Shown: positions 1 through 9,434, numbered from the stretch's first letter. The stretch is DNA of 64,000 nt from Peptococcaceae bacterium (GCA_009783315.1 WRHI01000001.1:1-64000); one strand, 5' to 3'. Program-made: numbers and translations. Notes: a model not told the origin generated them from the sequence alone.

Positions 1-32
1 AGATGGGGATACGACCGACGATGAGATAACAA

Positions 33-106
33 GAGCCGTATGACGCGAGAGTGTCACGTACGGTTCTGTGAGAGCCTGAGGGTGAAACTCCTTCGGGCTA
101 CTCGAC
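33..106 (+). ncRNA. 3' end of a group II intron (domain V + domain VI); the rest, including any IEP, lies left of the window
   Basis: 34-nt domain V-like hairpin GAGCCGTATGACGCGAGAGTGTCACGTACGGTTC (33-66) followed by a domain VI-like hairpin ending CTACTCGAC. Confidence 0.85.
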
Positions 107-263
107 TAAGACAGCCTTGCGCTCTTTTTCTGCTCCGATGCCCAAGAGCTGCTGCCGCCCCTCCCGCAAAGGCTTGGCGAACGCGCCTCACACCCCGCCC
201 AACCTCCGCCCCCTCTCCCCACCGCCCCCTCCTGCCCCTCCGGCTGGGGTCTGATCGGGGTTG
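107..263. repeat. Fragment of GC-rich palindromic repeat family (family B; full copy at 50244-50484)
   Basis: Shares GCAAAGGCTTGG and terminal CTCCTGCCC(C)TCCGGCTGGGGTCTGATCGG with the 50.2-kb element. Confidence 0.6.
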
Positions 264-280
264 ATTCATGAGGCATTTTC

Positions 281-390
281 AAACTCCCGGCTATCAGCAC
301 CGCTGATAGTTACCACCCCTAGCCCCCTCTCCTAACCCCTTCTCCTAATCCCTTCTCCTAATCCCTTCTCCAACCCCCTTCTCCTAATCC
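281..390. repeat. Partial copy of CCCCTAA-rich inverted-repeat family (family C; full copy at 20415-20686)
   Basis: CTATCAGCACCGCTGATAGTTACCA followed by CCCCTAGCCCCCTCTCCTAACCCCTT..., as in the right arm at 20.6 kb. Confidence 0.6.
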
Positions 391-746
391 GGGTGCATAT
401 TTAAAAAGTGCATGAACTGACGATAAGGATAAGCAGAGCTTTCTGCCGCGGTGTTTTCCCGCAGCTCAATGGTGAGTTGGAGGCAGATACCGCGCTGGCC
501 AGTAACAGGGACGCGTCAGGGGTTGGGGAGCGGCAGACTCCAAAAGCCCGCGTATTTTTCTCGCCTTTCGGGGGCTGCGTCGGGCGGTGAGGCGCTTGGA
601 GTCTGCCGCTCACCAAACCCTACCTTGGGACTGTTACGAGCCCACATAATATCCATCTCCATTCACCATTCGGTTGCTGGAGAACCCCGCAGTAGATATT
701 TCTATTTATTTTTTTGTCGCTTCCTGCACTTTTTAAATATGCACCC
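391..746. mobile_element. MITE-like non-coding element (family A), 22-bp perfect TIRs, possible 9-bp TSD
   Basis: GGGTGCATATTTAAAAAGTGCA (391-412) and its exact reverse complement (725-746); TCCTAATCC at both 382-390 and 747-755; internal 16-bp inverted repeat 528-543/596-611. Confidence 0.8.
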
Positions 747-861
747 TCCTAATCCCTAACGGTTGCGGATATCGCCTCCGCTAGGGTATACTTAAAACAG
801 GCGCACACTTCTGAGGAATAAGGAGATAGAAGGATAAGATGTTCAGAAGGCTAGGAACGCA

Positions 862-1380
862 ATGAACGGTTTTCTCTTGTTGATTCCGCTGTTCTTGATC
901 AGATACGGCTTGTTGTACGCCATGAGCAAGGACGCTTTCAGCCGGGCCGCTTTTGTTCCTCCGATGGTTGGGCGCAAGAAGATTATTCTTCGGCTCAATC
1001 AGTTTTCAACCATCGGTTTTTTCGTGTATCTGCTTTTTGTTCGTGTTATTCTGGGATCGTTTCTGTTTTATCTGGGCATATTCATCTATAGCGCCGGCAT
1101 AGTGCTGCATGCCGTTTCGACAGTAAATTACGCGGCTCCGGCGGAAAACGGCCTCAACACCAACGGCCTTTACAGGGTTTCCCGCAACCCAATGTATGTG
1201 GCGTATTTTGTTTTTTTCCTGGGGTGCGTATTCCTCACGCAATCCCTTGTGTTGCTGGTGTTGCTTCTGGTCTTTCAAGTAACGAACCATTGGCTTATCC
1301 TGGCGGAGGAAAGATGGTGCGTCGCTGAGTTTGGAGAGGTTTATATTCAATACATGAAAAAAGCAAGGCGCTACTTGTAG
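862..1380 (+). CDS. Isoprenylcysteine carboxyl methyltransferase-like (ICMT/PEMT) membrane methyltransferase
   Basis: Multi-TM ORF with GLYRVSRNPMYVAYFVFFLG motif. Confidence 0.7.
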   Translation: MNGFLLLIPLFLIRYGLLYAMSKDAFSRAAFVPPMVGRKKIILRLNQFSTIGFFVYLLFVRVILGSFLFYLGIFIYSAGIVLHAVSTVNYAAPAENGLNTNGLYRVSRNPMYVAYFVFFLGCVFLTQSLVLLVLLLVFQVTNHWLILAEERWCVAEFGEVYIQYMKKARRYL

Positions 1381-1532
1381 ACTATGGCCAATGGGACAAC
1401 AGTATCAGGTAAGCATTATCAACGAGTTGATACTTGACAATGGATTGTGTCCGGCATTGACACATCAAAAAATGTGTATCATAATAACATACACTTTCAA
1501 ATCAAAATATAAACCCAAAAGGAGTCCTTCCC

Positions 1533-1937
1533 ATGCCACAAGCGGTTAAAACTTCACAAGCCCCCACAGCTATCGGCCCCTACTCCCAAGGTATTATCAC
1601 CGGGAACTTCGTGTATACTTCCGGGCAGATCCCCCTTGATCCCAACAACGGCCGGATGGCTGCCGACATCAAGCAAGCAACCAAACGTTCGCTGGAAAAC
1701 ATCAAAGCTGTTTTAGATGAAGCCGGATCCGGATTGGACAGAATCGTTAAAACCACCGTATACTTAAAAGATATGGCCGATTTTCAGGCGATGAACGAAG
1801 TCTACGCCACTTATTTCCAAGAACCTTTCCCGGCTCGGTCATGTGTACAGGTGGCCAAATTGCCTTTGGACGCCTTGGTCGAGATTGAGGCGATAGCCGT
1901 GACAATGGACAATGGACAATGGACAATGGACAATTGA
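1533..1937 (+). CDS. ridA: RidA family enamine/imine deaminase
   Basis: AIGPYSQGIITGNFVYTSGQIPLDP...RSCVQVAKLPLDALVEIEAIA; RBS aaggagt. Confidence 0.93.
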   Translation: MPQAVKTSQAPTAIGPYSQGIITGNFVYTSGQIPLDPNNGRMAADIKQATKRSLENIKAVLDEAGSGLDRIVKTTVYLKDMADFQAMNEVYATYFQEPFPARSCVQVAKLPLDALVEIEAIAVTMDNGQWTMDN

Positions 1938-2006
1938 CAATGGACAATGGGGACAAGAGGCAATGGGCAGGCTGATATCCTTCAGCCTGTGGACCAATGG
2001 ACAATG
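1907..2006. repeat. Heptanucleotide tandem repeat (GGACAAT)n
   Basis: Successive ggacaat units, partly inside the ridA 3' end. Confidence 0.85.
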
Positions 2007-2104
2007 GCGAGATTGGAGAGTGGGTCGTTGACGATCATTTGGCAACCCTTAATATTAAAGGCTCTGGGATGGTCTAATGTCTAGAACTTAAGGAGGTCCT
2101 CAAT

Positions 2105-3862
2105 ATTAATAGTGAAACCAATTCTAATTTCTTGCGAACCTTGATTGCGGGCGACCTGAAAGAAGGCCGCCATGGCGGTCGTGTGCAAACACGTTTTCCG
2201 CCGGAGCCTAACGGTTATCTGCATATTGGTCATGCTAAGTCCATCTGCCTTAATTTTGGCTTGGCCCAAGAGTTTGACGGCCTGTGCAGCCTTCGTTTTG
2301 ACGACACCAATCCCGCTAAGGAAGACGTTGAGTATGTTAATTCCATTAAGGAAGATGTGCGTTGGCTCGGTTTTTCTTGGGGAACACAGGAATATTTCGC
2401 TTCTGACTATTTTGAACAACTGTATGATTTGGCCCTGCGCCTGATTGGTGACGGCGATGCTTATATCTGTGATCTTACACCCGAAGAGATCCGCCGCACC
2501 CGCGGCACGCTTACGGCCCCGGGTCAGGAGAGTCCCTTCCGCGGCCGTTCCGTTCCCGAAAACCTTGATTTGTTCGCGCGTATGCGCGCCGGCGAGTTCG
2601 CCGCGGGCAGCAAAGTTCTGCGGGCCAAGATTGATATGGGCTCTCCTAATTTGAATATGCGCGATCCTGTGCTGTATCGCGTGCTGCACGCGTCTCATCA
2701 CCGCACCGGCGACTCTTGGTGTTTGTATCCTTTGTATGATTTTGCCCATCCGCTGTCTGACGCGCTGGAAGGTGTGACACATTCCTTGTGCACACTGGAA
2801 TTTGAAGATCACCGACCTCTTTATGACTGGCTTGTGGACAGGCTTTTTCCAGAGGATCGGCGCCCCCGCCAATATGAATTTGCCCGGTTGGACATGACCC
2901 AAACGGTTATGAGCAAACGTAAGCTGCGCCAGTTGGTTGAAGACAATGTTGTCTCCGGCTGGGATGATCCTCGTATGCCGACTCTGTCCGGGTTACGCCG
3001 GCGGGGTTATTCCCCTTCAGCCATCCGGGCGTTCTGCGAGCGTATCGGGGTAGCACGCGCCAACAGCGTTGTCGATGTCGCCATGTTGGAGCATTGCGTG
3101 CGGGAGGAACTGAATCTGTCCGCCAAACGTGTCATGGCTGTGCTGGAGCCTCTTAAACTGGTTATTACCAATTATCCGGAAGGGCGTTATGAGAAGCTGA
3201 TCGCCGACAACAACCCCGAAGATCCGTCTGCGGGTACGCGGGAAATTGTTTTTGGCCGCGAGTTGTTTATTGAGCAGGCTGATTTTCTGGAAGATCCACC
3301 CAACAAGTTTTTTCGACTGAAACCAGGTGGGGAAGTGCGCCTTAAACACGCTTACATCATACGCTGCGACCATGTTGTCAAAGACACCGGCGGCGCCGTC
3401 AGCGAAATCCATTGCACTTACGATCCCGACAGCAAAACCGGTGGCGCCACAAGCGGCCGAAAGGTTAAGGGCACCCTGCATTGGGTGGCGCGGGATCACG
3501 CTTTGCCGGCGGAAATCCGCCTTTATAACTGCCTCTTCACGGAAACCATGGCCCCCCCAGAAATCCTGTCGGCAGCATCGGCGGACGAAACAGCAGAGAA
3601 CGCTGTCTTGGGTTTTAACCCCCAGTCTCTGGTTTGTTTACAAGGTTGGGTGGAAGCCAGTCTTCGTGACGCCACTTACGAGGATCGCTTCCAGTTCCTG
3701 CGCCAGGGTTATTTCTGTCTGGATACCAAAAACACGCCGGACGATAATGACGGGGAAAAGGACGCGTTTGACGCTGCAACTTCGCCTGCTGTCACCGCCA
3801 CAGACTTGGTGTTTAACCGTATTGTCAGTCTGCGGGACAGCTATAATACCCACAGAAAATAG
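2105..3862 (+). CDS. glnS: Glutaminyl-tRNA synthetase, putative AUU start
   Basis: [45 protein letters not shown]; aaggaggt at 2090-2097, 7 nt before ATT at 2105; no ATG/GTG/TTG/CTG in frame between TAA at 2075 and TTG at 2132. Confidence 0.93.
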   Translation: MNSETNSNFLRTLIAGDLKEGRHGGRVQTRFPPEPNGYLHIGHAKSICLNFGLAQEFDGLCSLRFDDTNPAKEDVEYVNSIKEDVRWLGFSWGTQEYFASDYFEQLYDLALRLIGDGDAYICDLTPEEIRRTRGTLTAPGQESPFRGRSVPENLDLFARMRAGEFAAGSKVLRAKIDMGSPNLNMRDPVLYRVLHASHHRTGDSWCLYPLYDFAHPLSDALEGVTHSLCTLEFEDHRPLYDWLVDRLFPEDRRPRQYEFARLDMTQTVMSKRKLRQLVEDNVVSGWDDPRMPTLSGLRRRGYSPSAIRAFCERIGVARANSVVDVAMLEHCVREELNLSAKRVMAVLEPLKLVITNYPEGRYEKLIADNNPEDPSAGTREIVFGRELFIEQADFLEDPPNKFFRLKPGGEVRLKHAYIIRCDHVVKDTGGAVSEIHCTYDPDSKTGGATSGRKVKGTLHWVARDHALPAEIRLYNCLFTETMAPPEILSAASADETAENAVLGFNPQSLVCLQGWVEASLRDATYEDRFQFLRQGYFCLDTKNTPDDNDGEKDAFDAATSPAVTATDLVFNRIVSLRDSYNTHRK

Positions 3863-3988
3863 AGACACGACACAAACACAAAGAGGACGTCCCAATCATG
3901 GGCGCCCTCTTTAGTAATAAACCATATAACCGATCTGTGCTCAGCCACGCTGATGACAATCAGCAGTGCTGATCACATTCAGTCATAG

Positions 3989-4186
3989 TTAGATCTTCTG
4001 TCCGTTTTTCAGGCTTTCTTCGGCAAAGCGAACTAAACGTTTTGTCATTTCGCCACCAACGGATCCGTTTTCACGGGAAGTGATGTCCGGACCAAGTTTT
4101 GCGTGCAATTCGTTAGCCACTTCATACTTGAGCTGATCCAAAGCGCCTGTGCTGCCAGGAGCCGCACTTTGACGTGTATTAGCCAT
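3989..4186 (-). CDS. Alpha/beta-type small acid-soluble spore protein
   Basis: MANTRQSAAPGSTGALDQLKYEVANELHAKLGPDITSRENGSVGGEMTKRLVRFAEESL; start trimmed to 4186 at a good RBS. Confidence 0.92.
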   Translation of the reverse strand: MANTRQSAAPGSTGALDQLKYEVANELHAKLGPDITSRENGSVGGEMTKRLVRFAEESLKNGQKI

Positions 4187-4227
4187 GTCGTTTTCCCTCC
4201 TTTTACGGCAAATTATCGTAACAGGCT

Positions 4228-4257
4228 TATTATCTGTGTTCGTTCTAAAAATACTCA
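4228..4257 (-). promoter_or_regulatory. Possible sigma-G-type promoter for the SASP gene
   Basis: Minus strand TGAGTA - 17 nt - GATAATA upstream of the SASP RBS; consensus match by eye only. Confidence 0.3.
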
Positions 4258-4377
4258 GGTAAATCTTGATAATGGTGTATAATAAAAGGCAACTGACACA
4301 ATTCTTGCAGTTTTGTTTAGTATACGTTCTCGGCAGCAGCCCACTCTTTATCATTATCAACAAAAGGAGCCATTGTC

Positions 4378-4968
4378 ATGCCTGAACCGGCATCGGAAGT
4401 TCAGCCTCCGTCGATGATTCAGCTTACACGTAAGGATTTCATACTGAGTCTGGCGCTGACGACGCTGTTGTGTCTTGTTGCCTCTGGCTTGATTTTACTG
4501 TTTGCGCCTGTCACTATTATCGACCATTTGCTGATGCTGATGGCAGGCGCGCCGTCAACAACCCTGGATTATGTTCTGATCATTTTTTTCCCGGCGACAA
4601 TGATCACTCTGGAATGGCTGATTTTTCGTTATGTCCCACACCGTTATTGGTTTGAACCCATCAACGATCAATTGGCTCAAAGATTCAACATAGCTGAACT
4701 CGCGCTGATTTTCGCCGTAGGCGCCGTCAGCGAAGAACTGCTTTTTCGTGGCGTGCTGCAAAACCTTTTCGGGTTCTGGGCCGCGACTGTTCTTTTTGTG
4801 CTCATTCATGTGCGTTACCTGAAGCGGCCTGCGCTCCTCGCCGTCATACTTGCCTTGGCTTGCGGTTTGGGCGGCGTGTATCTGCTCTGCGGCAAGCTTT
4901 GGGTCACGATTCTATGTCATTTTTTGCTCAACATTGGCGCTATTCTGATGCTGAAAAAGCGAATTTGA
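4378..4968 (+). CDS. CPBP family intramembrane metalloprotease
   Basis: SEELLFRGVLQNLFG and C-terminal TILCHFLLNI in a multi-TM protein. Confidence 0.8.
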   Translation: MPEPASEVQPPSMIQLTRKDFILSLALTTLLCLVASGLILLFAPVTIIDHLLMLMAGAPSTTLDYVLIIFFPATMITLEWLIFRYVPHRYWFEPINDQLAQRFNIAELALIFAVGAVSEELLFRGVLQNLFGFWAATVLFVLIHVRYLKRPALLAVILALACGLGGVYLLCGKLWVTILCHFLLNIGAILMLKKRI

Positions 4969-5042
4969 TCAAATCGGAGCGATATGATAAGATAACTCTC
5001 ATGCATTAAACAAAAGAAACATCAGAAGAGGAGAGATCGAAC

Positions 5043-6308
5043 GTGCCAGGACCGCTGCCCTTTGATTATGAAGCAATAAAAAAAATAGCTCAAACCTATG
5101 CTACCCCTTTTTACATCTACGATGAACAGGCCATCCGCGTCAACGTCCGGCGATTTCTAAAAGCCTTTGACTGGCTGCCGTTCAAGCAATATTTCGCTGT
5201 CAAGGCCACACCGAACCCACACATTATGAAACTGTTGCACGAGGAAGGGATCGGCGCCGACTGCAGCACGTTGGCCGAACTGGTTTTGGCTGAAAGGATC
5301 GGTCTCAAGGGCAGCGAAATCATGTTTTCGTCGAACAACACCCCTGCCGAAGATTACATCAAAGCACGGGAACTGGGTGCCTACATCAATCTTGATGATA
5401 TCAGTCAACTCGACTATCTTGAACGCGTCGCCGGTCTGCCTAACATCATCAGCTTCCGTTTCAATCCCGGCGCCGGATTCATTGAAGGCAACGCCATTAT
5501 CGGCAAACCGGAGGAAGCGAAATGGGGATTGACAAAAGAACAAATCTTCCAGGCTTACGCCTTAGCGCAACAGAAGGGCGTCACGCGGTTCGGTCTGCAC
5601 ACTATGGTTGTCTCCAACGAAATCAACGTCGATAACCTCATTCAAACCGCACGGATTATGTTTGAACTGGCCGCGGAACTCTGCCACAAACTGTCCATTC
5701 GTCTGGAATATATCAATCTGGGCGGCGGCGTCGGTATCCCGTACCACCCGGAAGAACACCCTGTGGATATAGAAGAATGGAGCCGGTCTGTCCGCCGGTA
5801 TTACGAGAATATCATTATCCCCGCCGGTATCGATGAAGACATTTCAAAGAACGGGGACAGAACTATGGCACTTGCCACTGAATGCGGCCGGGTCATCACC
5901 GGACCTTACGGCTATCTTGTTTGCAGCGTTTTGCACAAAAAAGCCATCTACAAAAATTACGTCGGTCTGGACGCCTGCATGGCCGATCTCATGCGCCCCG
6001 GCATGTACGGCGCTTATCATCACTTAACCGTACCGGGCAAAGAAACCGCGCCATGCGACTGTTGTTACGACGTCATCGGCGGGCTCTGCGAAAATAACGA
6101 CAAATTCGCCATCGACCGTCTGCTGCCCCACATTGACCGCGGTGATTTTGTCGTCATTCATGACGCGGGCGCCCACGGACGGGCCATGGGGTTCAATTAC
6201 AACGGCAAGCTGCGCACCAAAGAGCTCCTGCTGAAACCGGACGGCAGCGTCGAAATGATAAGAAGAGCCGAAACCCTTGATGATCTTTTTGCCACCTTTG
6301 ATTTTTAA
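5043..6308 (+). CDS. lysA: Diaminopimelate decarboxylase
   Basis: TPFYIYDEQAIRVNVRRF, YFAVKATPNPHIMKLL, GGGVGIPY, ECGRVITGPYG (PLP group III decarboxylase). Confidence 0.88.
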   Translation: MPGPLPFDYEAIKKIAQTYATPFYIYDEQAIRVNVRRFLKAFDWLPFKQYFAVKATPNPHIMKLLHEEGIGADCSTLAELVLAERIGLKGSEIMFSSNNTPAEDYIKARELGAYINLDDISQLDYLERVAGLPNIISFRFNPGAGFIEGNAIIGKPEEAKWGLTKEQIFQAYALAQQKGVTRFGLHTMVVSNEINVDNLIQTARIMFELAAELCHKLSIRLEYINLGGGVGIPYHPEEHPVDIEEWSRSVRRYYENIIIPAGIDEDISKNGDRTMALATECGRVITGPYGYLVCSVLHKKAIYKNYVGLDACMADLMRPGMYGAYHHLTVPGKETAPCDCCYDVIGGLCENNDKFAIDRLLPHIDRGDFVVIHDAGAHGRAMGFNYNGKLRTKELLLKPDGSVEMIRRAETLDDLFATFDF

Positions 6309-6312
6309 TCCC

Positions 6313-6537
6313 TTACAGACCTCTCGTCAAGTGGCAGCAGTTCCCAACACCGTTTGAACAGGAACAATAACCTTTGATGCAGCAATTCACACAGCAGAGA
6401 TTTAGTTCCCGGCAACGGGCGCAACGCCGGTCTTTTTCCTGTCGACCGTCTTGCTGCTCATTTTGCCTTTTTGCGCAATCATTCACCTTCAGAGTCATTG
6501 TCTTCTTCATAGTCATATCCATCTCTCCATTTGTCAC
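6313..6537 (-). CDS. Small Cys-rich hypothetical protein
   Basis: C-terminal RRCARCRELNLCCVNCCIKGYCSCSNGVGNCC; overlaps the upstream ORF. Confidence 0.45.
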   Translation of the reverse strand: MTNGEMDMTMKKTMTLKVNDCAKRQNEQQDGRQEKDRRCARCRELNLCCVNCCIKGYCSCSNGVGNCCHLTRGL

Positions 6538-6751
6538 ATTTAACTAAAATTGAACCGCAAACGATCACCAACCCGAGCAGCCCAATGAAACCTATAGCAG
6601 CTAAAATCCAGAATTTTCCATATCGGCGGCGTTCATTTTCGATTTCGTTATGCCAGTCTTCACGAGTGCTTTCCTGAATCATTTCATGACCGCAACAGCT
6701 AAAGCCGCAATGATTATGGCTAAAAAGAATCCCTTTTTGGCAACAACTCAT
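6479..6751 (-). CDS. Small single-TM hypothetical protein with Cys-rich N-terminus
   Basis: MSCCQKGILFSHNHCGFSCCGHE... then TM segment; RBS-like gaaggagaaat upstream. Confidence 0.55.
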   Translation of the reverse strand: MSCCQKGILFSHNHCGFSCCGHEMIQESTREDWHNEIENERRRYGKFWILAAIGFIGLLGLVIVCGSILVKCDKWRDGYDYEEDNDSEGE

Positions 6752-7333
6752 TTTTTCATTTCTCCTTCGTTTTCAATTGACTAAATAGTGGTTTTATAGT
6801 AATAATCTTGGCCTCTACTCCACTATATGGACAAATAATCGCATTTGTTCATAATATGTCTGTTTAATTCGCGTATTTTTTCGCGCGCCTTTGCGGTTTA
6901 TCAAGCACACAGCGGCTAATCCCGCTCCTCTGACGGCCTTATTATCTGGATATTTTTGCTTTCTGTTTTTTTGTTGCTTTCTGTGGCTGAGTCAGTTAAA
7001 CTACAAGTATGGATTACTCTCTTTTTCACATGTTTCAATGGAAATGCTATGGGTTTCGCGCAAATTTCATCATTTCCGCAGAGGGCAATGGCTGGACAGG
7101 CTTTTTTATATGACAAGAACGTGCCACGAATTAGCGGCAGCAAGAACAACGCAAATCATCATCGAAAAGAGGTGCCAGTCGGTTTATTGGATCCAAATCC
7201 TGTCTAAATCCGTTAACCCTATCATATCTATCAGATGGACTCATTTATTTGACTCTCTTTCTTGCCTGTTCGCCTTATTCCGGAGAACACATGGACCCCT
7301 AATTTACAGCATTAATGAGGAGATGAAGAGAAC

Positions 7334-9262
7334 ATGAAAAAACTGTTTCGCGCAACCGGTCTCATGTTTACAGCGCTTTTACTGACACTGTTGCCTGTAA
7401 CTGTCCTCGCGGCGCCTGCCGCGCCTTTAGACACCCGCACCTTGACCACCGTTAACAAACCGGGAACCGTTCTTGTCCACACAAAGTGGAGTGCTGACAT
7501 GCGCCTGTACGAAGTTTCTTTCTATGATTCCATGAACGATTACGTCGCCGACGAAGTTACAAATATGATACTCAGAGGCGAAATCCCGGCCACAACAGCT
7601 GCGGTGTATTCCGCAACGATTCAAGTTATGGCCACTGTTATGCCGCAATACGCCTATCGCAACGGTAACTACACAAACAAACAAGTGTCTCTGGACTCAA
7701 TTGGATCGGGATTCATAGTTACACCGGACGGTTATCTTGTTACCAACGCTCACGTTGTGGAAGAGGATAAAGATTCGCTCTATCGTTATTTCGCTGTTTC
7801 CAATTTGCAGGCTGAAGCGAATGCCAGCATAAATGAGATTATCGCGGAAATGCGCCGGTCAGGTTATGAACCGACGGAGAGCGACCTCAACGCTTTGTAC
7901 ACCGCTTTCTTTTCTATTTTGGCTTCTAACTTCGAATTGAACAATCTCCACGCCAATTATTCCTGCATCCTCGGCAATGTAACACCGGGCAGCGATGTAA
8001 CCATTAAAGGGATCAGTATGGATCTCCGCAAGATCGGCGAGCCTTATCCCGGCAAAGATGTGGCTATTCTCAAAATTGAAGGCCAGACGAACCTGCCCAC
8101 CGTTACGCTGGGAGATGACGCTGACATGAAAGCGGGAGATCGCGTGTATGCCATGGGCTTCCCCGGCGCCGCCACATTGCATGACAGCATCAATATTTTG
8201 CAGTCCATGCAAGAGCCTACGGTAACCTCAGGCATTCTCAGCGCCAAAAAACAAATGGACGGAGGATGGGGCGTCTTCCAGATGGACGCGGCCATCCACT
8301 ACGGCAACTCCGGTGGCCCGCTGTTCAACGAAGCGGGTGAGGTTGTCGGCATCAATACTTTTGGGTCTGTTGACTCAAAAACCGGCACTTTGGTGGCCGG
8401 CATGAATTTTGCCATTCCCATCAGTGTCGCCAAGCAGTATCTCAACGAAATCAATGTAACACCCACCGAAAGTGATTTCACCAAGAATTTTAAAAAGGCC
8501 CTAACGGCGTACAACAAAGGAAAATATAAAACCGCCATCAACCTTTTACACGGCATCAACGACACCAACCCCGGATTCCCGGTTGTACAGGAACTGCTCG
8601 CCGAAGCCCGTGTGGCTCAGGATAGCAATCCGGAAATACCGTGGGCTTTGATCCTAATCATTGCCGGCGGGGTTCTTGTCCTCATCGCTGTAGTTGTTGT
8701 CATTCTCATTGTGGGTTCAAGCAAAAAGAAAAAAGCCGGCTCAGGGCAGGCACAGCAGCCGCTCATGCAGCCACAGCCCCAAATGCAGCCACAACCGCAG
8801 CCGCAGCCGCAAGGGCAGCCACAACAGCAGCCGCAGGCGCCAACCCAACCGCAGGCCCAAGAAAAGCCGCAAGGGCAGCCACAACAGCAGCCGCAAGCCC
8901 AAGTGAAGCCGCAAGGGCAGCCACAACAGCAGCCGCAGGCGCCAACCCAACCGCAGGCCCAAGTGAAGCCGCAAGGGCAGGCGCAAACCCAGCCGCAGGC
9001 CGGTCCAGAACCCAAAATCACGCAAGATAGCAAAGACTCTTTAGATCTTCAAGCAACAACCACATCCGGCACAGTCAACTGTGCCAAGTGTGGAATTAAG
9101 CTGTCGCCGGATGCGAAATTCTGTAACGAGTGCGGAACTACAGTAGCACCCAAGGAAACGCCGGCGCCCACACCACCGAAACCTGCAATCTGTCCTCAAT
9201 GCAGCAAGGAATTGCTGCCAGACGCAAAATTTTGCAATGAATGTGGTGCCAAAATCTCGTAA
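7334..9262 (+). CDS. Trypsin-like (HtrA/S1C-type) serine protease with signal peptide, TM, P/Q-rich linker and two zinc ribbons
   Basis: TNAHVV, GKDVAILKIEG, HYGNSGGPLFN; CAKCGIKLSPDAKFCNECG and CPQCSKELLPDAKFCNECG. Confidence 0.88.
   Translation: MKKLFRATGLMFTALLLTLLPVTVLAAPAAPLDTRTLTTVNKPGTVLVHTKWSADMRLYEVSFYDSMNDYVADEVTNMILRGEIPATTAAVYSATIQVMATVMPQYAYRNGNYTNKQVSLDSIGSGFIVTPDGYLVTNAHVVEEDKDSLYRYFAVSNLQAEANASINEIIAEMRRSGYEPTESDLNALYTAFFSILASNFELNNLHANYSCILGNVTPGSDVTIKGISMDLRKIGEPYPGKDVAILKIEGQTNLPTVTLGDDADMKAGDRVYAMGFPGAATLHDSINILQSMQEPTVTSGILSAKKQMDGGWGVFQMDAAIHYGNSGGPLFNEAGEVVGINTFGSVDSKTGTLVAGMNFAIPISVAKQYLNEINVTPTESDFTKNFKKALTAYNKGKYKTAINLLHGINDTNPGFPVVQELLAEARVAQDSNPEIPWALILIIAGGVLVLIAVVVVILIVGSSKKKKAGSGQAQQPLMQPQPQMQPQPQPQPQGQPQQQPQAPTQPQAQEKPQGQPQQQPQAQVKPQGQPQQQPQAPTQPQAQVKPQGQAQTQPQAGPEPKITQDSKDSLDLQATTTSGTVNCAKCGIKLSPDAKFCNECGTTVAPKETPAPTPPKPAICPQCSKELLPDAKFCNECGAKIS
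8760..9000 (+). repeat. In-frame P/Q-rich tandem repeat in protease linker
   Basis: Repeated gggcagccacaacagcagccgcaggc... units. Confidence 0.85.
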
Positions 9263-9271
9263 TTGATCTGC

Positions 9272-9302
9272 AAAACCCCGGTGTATCGCCGGGGTTTTTT
9301 AT
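9272..9302 (+). terminator. Rho-independent terminator
   Basis: aaaccccggtgtatcgccggggtttttt. Confidence 0.85.
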
Positions 9303-9434
9303 TTGCCGGGTTACAGATCAGACCGATCAAAGCCCGGCCGGAGGGGCAGGGGGAGGCGCCTCCAGATAGTTTTTTTCGTCGCCACGGCATCCGCGGTTGG
9401 TGGAGTTTTTGTCTAAGGTGTTGTGAAAGAAAAA

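Noticed and set aside
408-759. ORFs inside family A element
   Set aside because: Peptides follow from DNA repeat/palindrome; no RBS or known domain.
1907-2006. CRISPR array
   Set aside because: Repeats are contiguous 7-mers without spacers; no cas genes in the window.
2007-2104. T-box leader upstream of glnS
   Set aside because: No T-box GGTGGNACCGCG-like sequence or terminator in the leader.
2081-2902. 273-aa minus-strand ORF opposite glnS
   Set aside because: Shadow ORF of glnS; no recognisable motifs.
4970-5042. Lysine riboswitch upstream of lysA
   Set aside because: Leader is too short and has no recognisable L-box motifs.
8617-9033. Cys/Gly-rich 138-aa and other ORFs antisense to the PQ repeat
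   Set aside because: Artefact of the QPQ repeat read in other frames.
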